A model generated the notes under the pieces. The model made no database searches and was not told the DNA's origin. It was given only the letters and a program-made list of their open reading frames with translations. This document shows, one piece after another, positions 55,137 to 63,604 of a DNA stretch of 64,000 nt. Within the stretch, counting starts at the first letter, position 1. Every line of letters starts with the position of its first letter. The stretch is from Blastococcus saxobsidens DD2 (GTDB lineage: Bacteria; Actinomycetota; Actinomycetes; Mycobacteriales; Geodermatophilaceae): the NCBI RefSeq assembly GCF_000284015.1, contig NC_016943.1, positions 3,079,541-3,143,540 on the forward strand, read 5' to 3'. The position numbers and the translations under genes are program-made.

Positions 55137-56912
55137 ATGTCCGCTCCCGTCGAGTTCGCCGTCTGGGCGCCGCTGCCCGAACGCGTGCGCGTGCAGGTCG
55201 ACGGCACCGTCCACGACATGCGCCGGGACGACGGCGGCTGGTGGCGGGCCGAGGTCGAGGCAGGTCCCGAGGCCGACTACGGATTCCTGCTGGACAACGG
55301 TGAGGACGGGGAGGGGGGCGGGAGCAAGGTCCATCCCGATCCGCGCTCGCGTCGGCAGCCCGCCGGGGTGCACGGGCTGTCCCGGCGGTACGACCCGTCG
55401 GGGTACGAGTGGGGCGACCGCTCGTGGACCGGGCGACCGCTCGCCGGGGGCGTGGTCTACGAGCTGCACGTCGGCACGTTCACTCCCGAGGGCACCCTCG
55501 ATGCGGCGATCGGCCGGCTCGGTCACCTGGTGCGGCTCGGTGTGGACTTCGTCGAACTGCTGCCGGTCAACGGGTTCAACGGCACGCACAACTGGGGGTA
55601 CGACGGCGTCCTCTGGTACGCGGTGCAGGAGGAGTACGGCGGCCCGGCGGCCTACCAGCGGTTCGTCGACGCCTGCCACCAGCAGGGCCTCGGCGTGATC
55701 CAGGACGTCGTCTACAACCACCTGGGCCCGTCGGGGAACTACCTGCCCGCCTTCTTCCCGATCTTCGCAGCGGGCGGCGCGAACACCTGGGGAGAGTCGG
55801 TCAACCTCTCGGGGCCGGACTCCGACGGCGTGCGCCGCTACATCATCGACAACGCGCTGATGTGGCTGCGGGACATGCACGTCGACGGGCTGCGCCTGGA
55901 CGCCGTGCACGCGCTGGTCGACGAGCGGGCCACCCATGTGCTGGAGGAGATGGCGCAGGAGGTGGACACGCTGTCGGTCGCCGTGCGCCGGCCGCTGACC
56001 CTGATCGCCGAGAGCGACCTCAACGACCCTCGCATGGTGACCCCGCGGGCCGCGGGTGGCCTCGGGCTGACCGCGCAGTGGAGCGACGACTTCCACCACT
56101 CGCTGCACGCGGTGCTGACCGGCGAGGGGCAGGGCTACTACGCCGACTTCGCCGCCGCCGGACTGGGCGGACTGGCGAAGACGCTGACCGGCGCCTACTT
56201 CCACGACGGGGCCTGGTCGAGCTTCCGCCGCCGCCACCACGGCCGGCCGGTCGACACCGCCCACCTCCCGGGCTGGAAGTTCCTGGGCTACCTGCAGGAC
56301 CACGACCAGATCGGCAACCGGGCCACCGGCGACCGGATCTCGGCGACCCTCTCCCCCGGCCTGCTCGCCGTCGGCGCGACGGTCGTGCTCACCAGCCCCT
56401 TCACGCCGATGCTGTTCATGGGCGAGGAGTGGGGCGCGACCACGCCGTGGCAGTTCTTCACCAGCCACCCGGAGCCGGAGCTGGGCAGGGCCACCGCCGA
56501 GGGGCGGATCGGCGAGTTCGCCGAGCACGGCTGGGACGCCGACGTCGTCCCCGACCCGCAGGACCCGGAGACCTTCACCCGGTCCACGCTCGACTGGTCC
56601 GAGCTCTCCCGCGAGCCGCACGAGCGGCTGCTCACCGTGCACCGCTCGCTGCTCGCCCTGCGGCGGGCGCATCCCGACCTGGTCGACGCCGACCTCTCGG
56701 CCGTCCAGGTGGACTGGGACGACGCCGACCGCTGGCTGGTCGTGCACCGTGGCACGCTCCGCGTGGTGGCCAACCTCGCGGGCGAACCGCGCGACATCGA
56801 CCTCGACCGCCCGGCCACCGAGGTGCTGTTCACCACCGGTGAGCTCCCCACCCTGGACGGCGAGACCGTGACCCTGCCGGCCGAGAGCGCGGCCATCGTC
56901 AGCACGGCGTGA
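55137..56912 (+). CDS. treZ: malto-oligosyltrehalose trehalohydrolase
   Basis: 591 residues. GH13 hydrolase releasing trehalose from the TreY product. N-terminal beta domain ([19 protein letters not shown]), barrel marks [30 protein letters not shown], nucleophile [11 protein letters not shown], Glu in [11 protein letters not shown], and [10 protein letters not shown]; then [10 protein letters not shown] and a C-terminal beta domain. GGAGG about 6 nt upstream of ATG. 155 nt after treY, with a palindromic repeat in that gap. Its stop overlaps the next gene. Confidence 0.95.
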   Translation: MSAPVEFAVWAPLPERVRVQVDGTVHDMRRDDGGWWRAEVEAGPEADYGFLLDNGEDGEGGGSKVHPDPRSRRQPAGVHGLSRRYDPSGYEWGDRSWTGRPLAGGVVYELHVGTFTPEGTLDAAIGRLGHLVRLGVDFVELLPVNGFNGTHNWGYDGVLWYAVQEEYGGPAAYQRFVDACHQQGLGVIQDVVYNHLGPSGNYLPAFFPIFAAGGANTWGESVNLSGPDSDGVRRYIIDNALMWLRDMHVDGLRLDAVHALVDERATHVLEEMAQEVDTLSVAVRRPLTLIAESDLNDPRMVTPRAAGGLGLTAQWSDDFHHSLHAVLTGEGQGYYADFAAAGLGGLAKTLTGAYFHDGAWSSFRRRHHGRPVDTAHLPGWKFLGYLQDHDQIGNRATGDRISATLSPGLLAVGATVVLTSPFTPMLFMGEEWGATTPWQFFTSHPEPELGRATAEGRIGEFAEHGWDADVVPDPQDPETFTRSTLDWSELSREPHERLLTVHRSLLALRRAHPDLVDADLSAVQVDWDDADRWLVVHRGTLRVVANLAGEPRDIDLDRPATEVLFTTGELPTLDGETVTLPAESAAIVSTA

Positions 56913-57667
56913 TGCGCCGGCTGTTCCCCGGGGCGGGTGGGTCCGAGGACGTCGCGCTCGACGACGACGCGCTCGCCGAGACCTACCGCGTCCCGCCCGG
57001 CCGGTTCGTCCGGGTCAACTTCGTCGCCTCGCTGGACGGCGCCGTCACGGTCGACGGCCGCAGCGAGGGTCTCGGCTCGCCCGGCGACCGGCGCGTCTTC
57101 CGCCTGCTGCGGGCGCTTGCCGACGTCGTCCTCGTCGGTCACGGCACCGCGGCTGGGGAGGGCTACCGGCCGGTGACGGCGGCCTCCCCGGTCGGCCGGC
57201 TGCGCGGCGCGCTCGGCCGGACGCCGGTGATGCCGGTGGCCGTCGTCTCCCGGCGGGCCTCCCTCGACCCGCGCGGCGACCTGGTCACCGGCGCGGCGGC
57301 CCGCACGCTCCTGGTCACCTGCGCGGCCGCGGACGCCGACCGCCGGACCGCGCTGGCCGCCGCCGGCGCGGAGGTGCTGGTGTGCGGCGACGACGACGTC
57401 GACCTGCCGGCTGCCCTCGACGCGCTCGCCGACCGCGGGCTGGGACAGGTGGTCTGCGAGGGCGGTCCCCAGCTGCTCCGCGGCGCGCTGACCGCCGGCG
57501 TCGTCGACGAGCTCGCCCTGTCGGTGTCGCCCGCGCTGGTGGGCGGGCAGGCCCGGCTCCTGGACGGCGCTCTCCCCGAGCCGGCCCGGCTGCAGCTGCG
57601 CCAGGTGCTCGAGGAGGACGGGATGCTGTTCACCCGGTACGCGGTGGGCGACGCGACCCTCGGGTAG
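56912..57667 (+). CDS. RibD C-terminal domain/dihydrofolate reductase-fold pyrimidine reductase family protein
   Basis: About 251 residues. RibD_C fold: RFVRVNFVASLDGAVTVDGR, SLGSPGD-type GLGSPGDRRVFRLLRALADV, VLVGHGTAAGEGYRPV, and C-terminal GQVVCEGGPQLLRGAL with VVDELALSVSPALVGG. The family reduces riboflavin-path pyrimidines or related substrates with NADPH; the exact substrate is unknown, as there is no ribD deaminase half here. ATG 56912 (or GTG 56909) overlaps the treZ stop, so translation is coupled, an unusual partner for trehalose genes. Confidence 0.85.
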   Translation: MRRLFPGAGGSEDVALDDDALAETYRVPPGRFVRVNFVASLDGAVTVDGRSEGLGSPGDRRVFRLLRALADVVLVGHGTAAGEGYRPVTAASPVGRLRGALGRTPVMPVAVVSRRASLDPRGDLVTGAAARTLLVTCAAADADRRTALAAAGAEVLVCGDDDVDLPAALDALADRGLGQVVCEGGPQLLRGALTAGVVDELALSVSPALVGGQARLLDGALPEPARLQLRQVLEEDGMLFTRYAVGDATLG

Positions 57668-57684
57668 GTCGCCGCGCCGGACTG

Positions 57685-58326
57685 CTACCGGACCACGACG
57701 ACGGTCCCGCGGACGACGGTGCCCTCCGGCCCCGTCCAGCCGGCCTCGATCGAGCCGATGCCCTCCCCTGTCGCGCCGTCGCCGGCCTGGAGCAGGCGGA
57801 CCAGCTCCACGGCGTGGCCGGATCCGAGTGCGACGGTCGTCCGGCCCGGTGCGGTGTGCGCGACCTGCAGCGGGCCCGTGGAGGTCGGGGCGGCGCCGCC
57901 CGTCCAGCGGCGGGTCACCGAGGGATCGGGCGTGTCGCTGTCGTCCTGGTGCTGCGCCTCGGCCGCGCCGCGCAGGAACGCCAGCAGCTGGGCGACGGCG
58001 ACCGGGTCGTGGGCGGCGTCGTAGACCCAGCGCCGGCCCAGCACGCCGTGCTCCGACGTGCCGAGCAGCCCGCCCTCCGCCCCGGCCAGCGGAGCACCGC
58101 GATAGCTGACGGGCACGAAGTACGTCGTCTCCTGCCCCTGCGGACCGTCGGTGACGACGATGAACTCCAGCCCGACCTCACCCGCGGGGTCGTCGAGCCG
58201 GAAGCCACCGCCCCGCTGCAGGGCCGGCGGCGCCCCCGTGGCGCGGTACCACGGCTGCCGGGGCAGCCACGCGCTGATCAGCTCGAGCTTGGTCGGCACC
58301 ATCGTCGTGTGGTGGATCGTGGCCAT
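57685..58326 (-). CDS. maltokinase N-terminal cap-like domain protein
   Basis: 213 residues. Matches a stand-alone family related to the N-terminal cap of maltokinase: ATIHHTTMVPTKLELISAWL, PRQPWYRATG, GGFRLDDPAGEVGLEFIVV, TTYFVPVSYRGAPLAGAE, GRRWVYDAAHDPVAVAQLL. No kinase domain follows, so it is not maltokinase itself. Its association with alpha-glucan genes suggests a carbohydrate-linked role, not proven. GAGGG 8 nt before ATG. Convergent with the RibD-like gene (17 nt). Confidence 0.85.
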   Translation of the reverse strand: MATIHHTTMVPTKLELISAWLPRQPWYRATGAPPALQRGGGFRLDDPAGEVGLEFIVVTDGPQGQETTYFVPVSYRGAPLAGAEGGLLGTSEHGVLGRRWVYDAAHDPVAVAQLLAFLRGAAEAQHQDDSDTPDPSVTRRWTGGAAPTSTGPLQVAHTAPGRTTVALGSGHAVELVRLLQAGDGATGEGIGSIEAGWTGPEGTVVRGTVVVVR

Positions 58327-58402
58327 GCCCGCACCCTCGCACGCCGTCCCCGGCCGGAGCGGCGCCGAGCGGATCCACCACGCCGGCCTTAGCGTCGGCA
58401 GG

Positions 58403-58795
58403 ATGCCGAGCTTCCCCGGGATCGCCCACGTCTCACTCACCGTGACCGATGTCGACACATCGACGCGCTGGTACACGGCGCTGCTCGGCAGCGAGCCCCG
58501 GCGGACGATGACCGACGGGCCGTTCGTCCGCCGCGTGTTCGCCGTTCCCGGCGGCCAGGCGATCAGCATCGTCCAGCACGACGGCGCTCCTCCCGCCGAC
58601 ACGTTCGACCCACGCCGCCCGGGGCTGGACCACCTGAGCTTCGAGGTCGGCGCCGAGGCGCAGCTGCACGCCTGGGAGCGGCGCCTGGCGGAGCTGGAGG
58701 TCGAGCACAGCACGGTCCAGCGCGCCGATTACGGCAGCGTGCTGTCCTTCAAGGACCCCGACGGCAACGCCTTGGAATTCATCGCCAGCTCCTGA
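58403..58795 (+). CDS. VOC family protein (glyoxalase-like)
   Basis: 130 residues, one vicinal-oxygen-chelate unit of two beta-alpha-beta-beta-beta repeats: GIAHVSLTVTDVDTSTRWYT at the start and FKDPDGNALEFIA at the end, with metal-ligand candidates His9, His in LDHLSFEV, and Glu at the end. Function (glyoxalase, dioxygenase or binding) cannot be decided. TAGCGT (58390-58395) sits 7 nt before the ATG, so probably leaderless. Divergent from the maltokinase-cap gene. Confidence 0.88.
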   Translation: MPSFPGIAHVSLTVTDVDTSTRWYTALLGSEPRRTMTDGPFVRRVFAVPGGQAISIVQHDGAPPADTFDPRRPGLDHLSFEVGAEAQLHAWERRLAELEVEHSTVQRADYGSVLSFKDPDGNALEFIASS

Positions 58796-58930
58796 CCGGC
58801 GGTCGCGTCCTCGTCGCCGGGCCGGCAGGTCCAGCCACGCGAGGTGACCGCGAGGTGCAGGCCTGGGGCGGCGACCAGCGGGGGGGCGCGAACACGGTCG
58901 ACGCCGGTCGTGGCTGGTTGACTGCCCGGC

Positions 58931-60004
58931 ATGGATCTCCCCGTGCAGCCGCCGGCGAAGCCGATGCTCGCCAAAGCCGTGACCACGATCCCCACCGGCG
59001 ACGAGTGGTTCTACGAGCCCAAGTGGGACGGCTTCCGCTGCATCGTCTTCCGTGACGGCGACGAGGTGGAGCTGGGCAGCCGCAACGAGCGGCCGCTGAC
59101 CCGCTACTTCCCCGAGGTGGTCGCCGCGGTGCGGGAGCAGCTGCCCGAGCGGTGCGTCGTCGACGGCGAGATCGTCATCGCCCGCGGCGACCGGCTGCAG
59201 TTCGAGTCGCTGCTCCAGCGCATCCATCCCGCCGAGTCGCGGATCACCCTGCTCGCCGAGCAGACGCCGGCCTCGTTCGTCGCCTTCGACCTGCTCGCGC
59301 TGGGCACCGAGTCGTTGCTCGAAGTGCCGTTCGACCAGCGCCAGGAGCGGCTGCGCAGCGTGCTCGCCGGCGCACAGCCGCCGGTGCACGTGACCGCCAT
59401 CAGCCGTGACGCCGACACCGCCCAGCGCTGGTTCGATACGTTCGAGGGCGCCGGGCTCGACGGCGTCGTCGCCAAGAACGGGCAGCTGCCCTACGGGCCC
59501 GACCAGCGGCTGATGGCCAAGATCAAGCACGTGCGGACGGCGGACTGCGTCGTCGCCGGGTTCCGCTGGCACAAGAGCGGGCCGATCGTCGGCTCGCTCC
59601 TCCTCGGCCTCTACGACGACGCCGGCGATCTGCAGCACATCGGGGTCGCCGCCTCCTTCTCGATGAAGCGCCGCGCCGAACTGGTCGAGGAGCTGGCGCC
59701 CTACCGCGCGGAGGCGCTCGACGGCCACCAGTGGCGGGACTGGGCCAACGCCGAGACCGGCGCCGGCGGGGAGCACCGCATGCCCGGAGCGGTGAGCCGC
59801 TGGAACGCCAAGAAGGACCTCTCCTGGGTCCCGCTGCGCCCGGAGCTGGTCGTGGAGATCAAGTACGACCAGCTCGAGGGCCGTCGACTTCGTCACACCG
59901 GCCAGTTCCTCCGCTGGCGCCCCGACCGCGACCCCCGCAGCTGCACGTACGACCAGCTCGACGTGCCGGTCCGCTACGACCTGGCCGAGGTGCTGGACGG
60001 CTGA
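58931..60004 (+). CDS. ligC: ATP-dependent DNA ligase (LigC type)
   Basis: 357 residues, near the size of M. tuberculosis LigC. Adenylation domain with nucleotide-binding Lys31 in EPKWDGFRC, VVDGEIVIARGDRLQF, FVAFDLLALG, GLDGVVAKNG, and KIKHVRTADCVV as motif V; OB domain ends DLSWVPLRPELVVEIKYDQL and FLRWRPDRDPRSCTYDQL. No polymerase or nuclease domain is fused, unlike LigD. Seals nicks in repair. Its polymerase partner is encoded 1.7 kb on, with a hydrolase gene between; no ku gene is present here. Confidence 0.92.
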   Translation: MDLPVQPPAKPMLAKAVTTIPTGDEWFYEPKWDGFRCIVFRDGDEVELGSRNERPLTRYFPEVVAAVREQLPERCVVDGEIVIARGDRLQFESLLQRIHPAESRITLLAEQTPASFVAFDLLALGTESLLEVPFDQRQERLRSVLAGAQPPVHVTAISRDADTAQRWFDTFEGAGLDGVVAKNGQLPYGPDQRLMAKIKHVRTADCVVAGFRWHKSGPIVGSLLLGLYDDAGDLQHIGVAASFSMKRRAELVEELAPYRAEALDGHQWRDWANAETGAGGEHRMPGAVSRWNAKKDLSWVPLRPELVVEIKYDQLEGRRLRHTGQFLRWRPDRDPRSCTYDQLDVPVRYDLAEVLDG

Positions 60005-60078
60005 CGGCGCGCGGGCCGGTCACCCGATCGGCGACCGCACGCCTGCATCGGTGGCGCGGGCCTCCTACGCTCGTGATC

Positions 60079-61635
60079 ATGCGTCTGCACCGTGGCCTGT
60101 CGGCCGCCGCGTCCGGCCTGCTCCTGGCCCTCCCGCTGGCACTGGCCGGCTGCACCTCGGAGGAGCCGGCCGCGGAGCCGACGGCCGCGAGCTCGACGCC
60201 CACGGAGCCCGAGGTCGCGCCCATCGAGTGGACCGACTGCGACCCGCAGATCCAGCCGCTGATCGGGGGCCAGCCCGGCAGCGAGCGCGACATCGCCTTC
60301 GAGTGCGGCCGCACCGAGGTGCCGATCAGCTACGAGGAGCCCGCCGGCGCGACGCTGCCGCTGTTCCTCGTCCGCGCGAAGCTCGCGGGGCAGACCGACC
60401 GCATCGGGTCGCTCATGGTGAACCCCGGGGGGCCGGGCGGCTCCGGTGCCGACGCCGCGATCGGGCTGGCGCTCACCCTTCCCGAGGACGTGCTGCGCCG
60501 GTTCGACATCGTCGGCTTCGACCCGCGCGGAGTGGGCCTGTCCACGCCGGTCGAGTGCATCCCCAAGGAACTCAAGGACCGGGCGATCGCCGCGGAGCCG
60601 CGCCCGACCACCCAGGAGCAGCTCGACGACGTCTTCGCGATCTCCAGCGAGGTGGCCGAGGGCTGCGCCGAGGAGTACGGCGAGGCGCTCGGCACCTTCA
60701 ACACCGTCGACACCGCGCGGGACATGGAGCAACTGCGGCAGTCGCTGGGCGAGGAGCAGCTGAACTTCCTCGGCTACTCCTACGGCACCACGCTGGGCTC
60801 CACCTACGCCGAGCTCTACCCGGACCGGGTACGCGCCATGGTGCTCGACGCCGCCGTCGACCCCGATACCGACCTGATCGCCGACGCGGAGGCCAGCGCT
60901 GCCGGCTTCGAGGCCGGCTTCGACGCCTTCGCCGCGAACTGCACCAGCCTGATCGCCGGCTGCCCCCTGGGCCCGGACCCCCGGCTCTTCCTCGACGAGC
61001 TGCTCACCCAGGCGCAGGCCACCCCCATCCCCAGCAGCGAGCCCGGCGAGACCCGGCAGGCGACGCCGGGCGTCATCCTCACCGCGGTGCAGGCCGGGCT
61101 CTACGACACCGCCTCGTGGCCGCAGCTCGCCCAGGGGCTGGCCGCCGCCCGCGCCGGCGACGCCACGGCGCTGCTCTCGCTGGCCGACGACTACAGCGGC
61201 CGCCTCGAGGACGGCACCTACTCGAACCTGCTGGACGCCAACCTGGCCATCAACTGCGCCGACACGGACCAGACCGTCGAGGAGGAACGCGTCCGCGAGC
61301 TCGTCGCCGAGTGGAGTGCGACGTACCCGCTGTTCGGCGCCGGGTCGGCGGCCGGGCTGTTCACCTGCTCGGTGTGGGACGCCGAGCGGACGCCGGTCCC
61401 GGAGCGCGACGCCGAGGGCAGCGCGCCGATCCTGGTGATCGGCAACCAGGGTGACCCGGTGACCCCCCTGCCGGGTGCGGTGGACCTGGCCGAGGACCTC
61501 GACAACGGCGTCCTGCTGACCTGGCAGGGCCAGGGGCACACCGCCTACCCCAAGACCGAGTGCGTCACCGCCGCGGTCAACGCCTACCTGATCGACCTCA
61601 CCGTGCCGATGGACGGCCTCACCTGCCCTGCGTGA
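60079..61635 (+). CDS. secreted alpha/beta hydrolase lipoprotein (TAP-like)
   Basis: 518 residues. Signal peptide with lipobox LAGC (Cys about 25). Hydrolase fold: LMVNPGGPGGSG oxyanion motif, FDIVGFDPRGVGLST, nucleophile Ser in FLGYSYGTTLGS, Asp in ILVIGNQGDPVTP, His in WQGQGHTAYP; the C-terminal part is the TAP-like domain. Family members are exported proteases/esterases such as tripeptidyl aminopeptidases. TACGCT (60066-60071) lies 7 nt before ATG, probably leaderless. Lies between ligC and the polymerase gene on the same strand. Confidence 0.9.
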   Translation: MRLHRGLSAAASGLLLALPLALAGCTSEEPAAEPTAASSTPTEPEVAPIEWTDCDPQIQPLIGGQPGSERDIAFECGRTEVPISYEEPAGATLPLFLVRAKLAGQTDRIGSLMVNPGGPGGSGADAAIGLALTLPEDVLRRFDIVGFDPRGVGLSTPVECIPKELKDRAIAAEPRPTTQEQLDDVFAISSEVAEGCAEEYGEALGTFNTVDTARDMEQLRQSLGEEQLNFLGYSYGTTLGSTYAELYPDRVRAMVLDAAVDPDTDLIADAEASAAGFEAGFDAFAANCTSLIAGCPLGPDPRLFLDELLTQAQATPIPSSEPGETRQATPGVILTAVQAGLYDTASWPQLAQGLAAARAGDATALLSLADDYSGRLEDGTYSNLLDANLAINCADTDQTVEEERVRELVAEWSATYPLFGAGSAAGLFTCSVWDAERTPVPERDAEGSAPILVIGNQGDPVTPLPGAVDLAEDLDNGVLLTWQGQGHTAYPKTECVTAAVNAYLIDLTVPMDGLTCPA

Positions 61636-61671
61636 GACTGGCCTGGCGCCCACGACGAGGGAGAGCTCCTG

Positions 61672-62739
61672 ATGGCCAGCAGCAAGGACGCCGTCGTCCT
61701 CGACGTCGACGGGCACGAGGTGCGGGTCTCCAACCCGGAGAAGCCGTACTTCCCCGAGCGCGGCATCCGCAAGATCGACGTGGTCGAGTACTTCGTGGCC
61801 GTCGGTGAGGGGATCCTCTTCGCGCTGGAGGACCGGCCGACGACGCTGGAGCGCTGGCCCGGCGGGGTCGTGGAGGGCGCCCGCATCTCCACGCGCACGG
61901 ACAACACCGGAGACGCGTTCTACCAGAAGCGGGTGCCGAAGAACGCCCCGCCGTGGGTCCCGACCGCGCACATCACCTTCCCCAGCGGTCGGACGGCGGA
62001 CGAGATCGCTCCCGACTCGGTGGCCGTCGTCGCCTGGTGCGCGAACCTCGGGACGCTGACCTTCCACCCCTGGCCGGTGGACAGGACCGACGTCGAGTCG
62101 CCGAACCAGATCCGCATCGACCTCGACCCGCAGCCGGGCACCGACTTCGCCGATGCCGTCCGGGTGGCCCCGCACGTCCGTGAACTGCTGCACGAATTCG
62201 GCATGCAGGGCTGGCCGAAGACATCCGGCGGGCGCGGGGTGCACATCTACGTGCCGATCCAGCCGCGCTGGACCTTCTCCGAGGTGCGGCGGGCGGTGAT
62301 CGCCTTCGGCCGGGAGCTGGAACGCCGGCTGCCCGACCACGTGACGATGTCGTGGTGGAAGGAGGAGCGCGGGGAGAAGATCTTCCTCGACTACAACCAG
62401 ATGGCCCGGGACCGCACCATCGCCTCGGCCTACTCCATCCGGCCCAAGCCGCACGCCCCGGTCTCCGCGCCGGTGGACTGGGACGAGCTGCCCGATGTCT
62501 CGCCATTCGACTTCGACGTCCTGACCATGCCCACCCGCTTCCGCGAGGTGGGCGACAAGCACGCCGGTCTCGCCGAGCACGCCTTCGGCATCGAGCCGCT
62601 GCTGGAGCTGGCCGAGAAGCAGGAGACCGACGCCGGCCTCGGCGACCTGCCCTATCCCCCCGATTACCCGAAGATGCCGGGCGAGCCGATGCGGGTCCAA
62701 CCCAGCCGCGCCAGGCGTCCTACCAGCGAAGAGTCATGA
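61672..62739 (+). CDS. LigD-type DNA polymerase/primase domain protein (PrimC-like)
   Basis: 355 residues. AEP-superfamily polymerase domain as in LigD: SNPEKPYFPERGIRK, HITFPSGRTADEIAP, catalytic DxD Asp150/Asp152 in RIDLDPQPG, KTSGGRGVHIYVPI, and RDRTIASAYSIRP. Stand-alone like Rv3730c, which sits beside ligC in M. tuberculosis. It fills gaps, adding NTPs or dNTPs, before LigC seals. GGGAGAGC about 7 nt before ATG. C-terminal basic tail. Same strand as ligC. Confidence 0.92.
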   Translation: MASSKDAVVLDVDGHEVRVSNPEKPYFPERGIRKIDVVEYFVAVGEGILFALEDRPTTLERWPGGVVEGARISTRTDNTGDAFYQKRVPKNAPPWVPTAHITFPSGRTADEIAPDSVAVVAWCANLGTLTFHPWPVDRTDVESPNQIRIDLDPQPGTDFADAVRVAPHVRELLHEFGMQGWPKTSGGRGVHIYVPIQPRWTFSEVRRAVIAFGRELERRLPDHVTMSWWKEERGEKIFLDYNQMARDRTIASAYSIRPKPHAPVSAPVDWDELPDVSPFDFDVLTMPTRFREVGDKHAGLAEHAFGIEPLLELAEKQETDAGLGDLPYPPDYPKMPGEPMRVQPSRARRPTSEES

Positions 62740-63085
62740 GCGTGGCGTGGCCGACGGTCCGGCAGCGTCCACTCCCCGGATGACCTGCCGCGGTGACCGT
62801 CCGGCTGCAGGACCTGCTGGCATCCTTCCGGCGGCTGCTGCGCGCCGCCTCCCATGCGCCGCGGGCCGGACCTCGACGAGCTGACCCGGCGCGCGATCGC
62901 CGCCTGGATGGCCGAGACCTCGTACCCGGAAATCCTGCGGGAGGACGCCTGCGCCCGCAGCCGGCGACCCGTATGACGGTTGACTGCAGGAACGCTGGTT
63001 ACTTCCCCGACGTGCTCGATCGAGCGCCAGCGCATGTGCCCGTCGTGGTCAGACCTCGCGCGCGACGGCGAAGGGAGACGCAGCC
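62740..63085. other. gene-poor spacer with a possible gene remnant
   Basis: 346 nt without a convincing gene. One 40-codon frame (62854-62976) reads MRRGPDLDELTRRAIAAWMA and on to SRRPV, protein-like in composition but with no ribosome site; an overlapping frame begins at GTG 62793 (TVRLQDLLASFRRLLRA). They might be parts of one decayed gene. The ribosome site AAGGGAGA of the lipoprotein ends the stretch, and TTGACT (62979-62984) may be a -35 box. Confidence 0.3.
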
Positions 63086-63601
63086 ATGGTGAAGCCTCGG
63101 TCCCAGCGACTGACCGGACCTGGGCTGGCCGCCGTCATGGCCCTCGCCGGCGCCGGTCTGTCGGCCTGCGGGGGGATGGACGACGACAACCCGCTGGCGC
63201 CGTACGCCCCTGCCGAGCTTCCGGACATCCGCGGGGCCGAGGACATCGACGATGCCTACAGCGGTCTGCTCGACCCCGCCTTCCGGGAGGACCTGGATGC
63301 CTATGAGGACATCGAGGTGACCCTCCTCGCCGACGTGGCCGAGGTGATCTCCCCGAGGGTCTTCACCGTCACCTCTCCCGACGGCAGCGAGCTGGAACCG
63401 GTGCTGGTGGTGGCGACCGCGGACGCTGGGGACGTCGATCCGCAAGCTGGGCAATCGCTGCTCATCGCGGCGACGCCCGTCGGCGATTTCGACGCGGGGA
63501 CCGTGTCCGAGGATCTCGGCATGTCCCTGGACGAGCAGCAGCTCGAGGAATGGGAGGACGAGATCTACCTCGTCGCCACCATCCTCGAGCCCGCGCAGTA
63601 G
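63086..63601 (+). CDS. hypothetical lipoprotein
   Basis: 171 residues. Signal peptide of basic start (MVKPRSQR), hydrophobic core and lipobox LSAC (Cys about 28). The mature part is very acidic (MDDDNP, EDIDDAY, EQQLEEWEDE) with one likely beta domain (VTLLADVAEVISPRVFTVT, SLLIAATPVG). Similar small exported proteins occur in Geodermatophilaceae, function unknown. AAGGGAGA upstream supports ATG. Convergent with the PilZ gene, 3 nt apart. Confidence 0.75.
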   Translation: MVKPRSQRLTGPGLAAVMALAGAGLSACGGMDDDNPLAPYAPAELPDIRGAEDIDDAYSGLLDPAFREDLDAYEDIEVTLLADVAEVISPRVFTVTSPDGSELEPVLVVATADAGDVDPQAGQSLLIAATPVGDFDAGTVSEDLGMSLDEQQLEEWEDEIYLVATILEPAQ

Positions 63602-63604
63602 ATC

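Noticed and set aside
62793-63092. 99-codon frame before the final lipoprotein
   Set aside because: Arg/Pro-rich, overlaps the ribosome site and start of the lipoprotein, no homology recognised.
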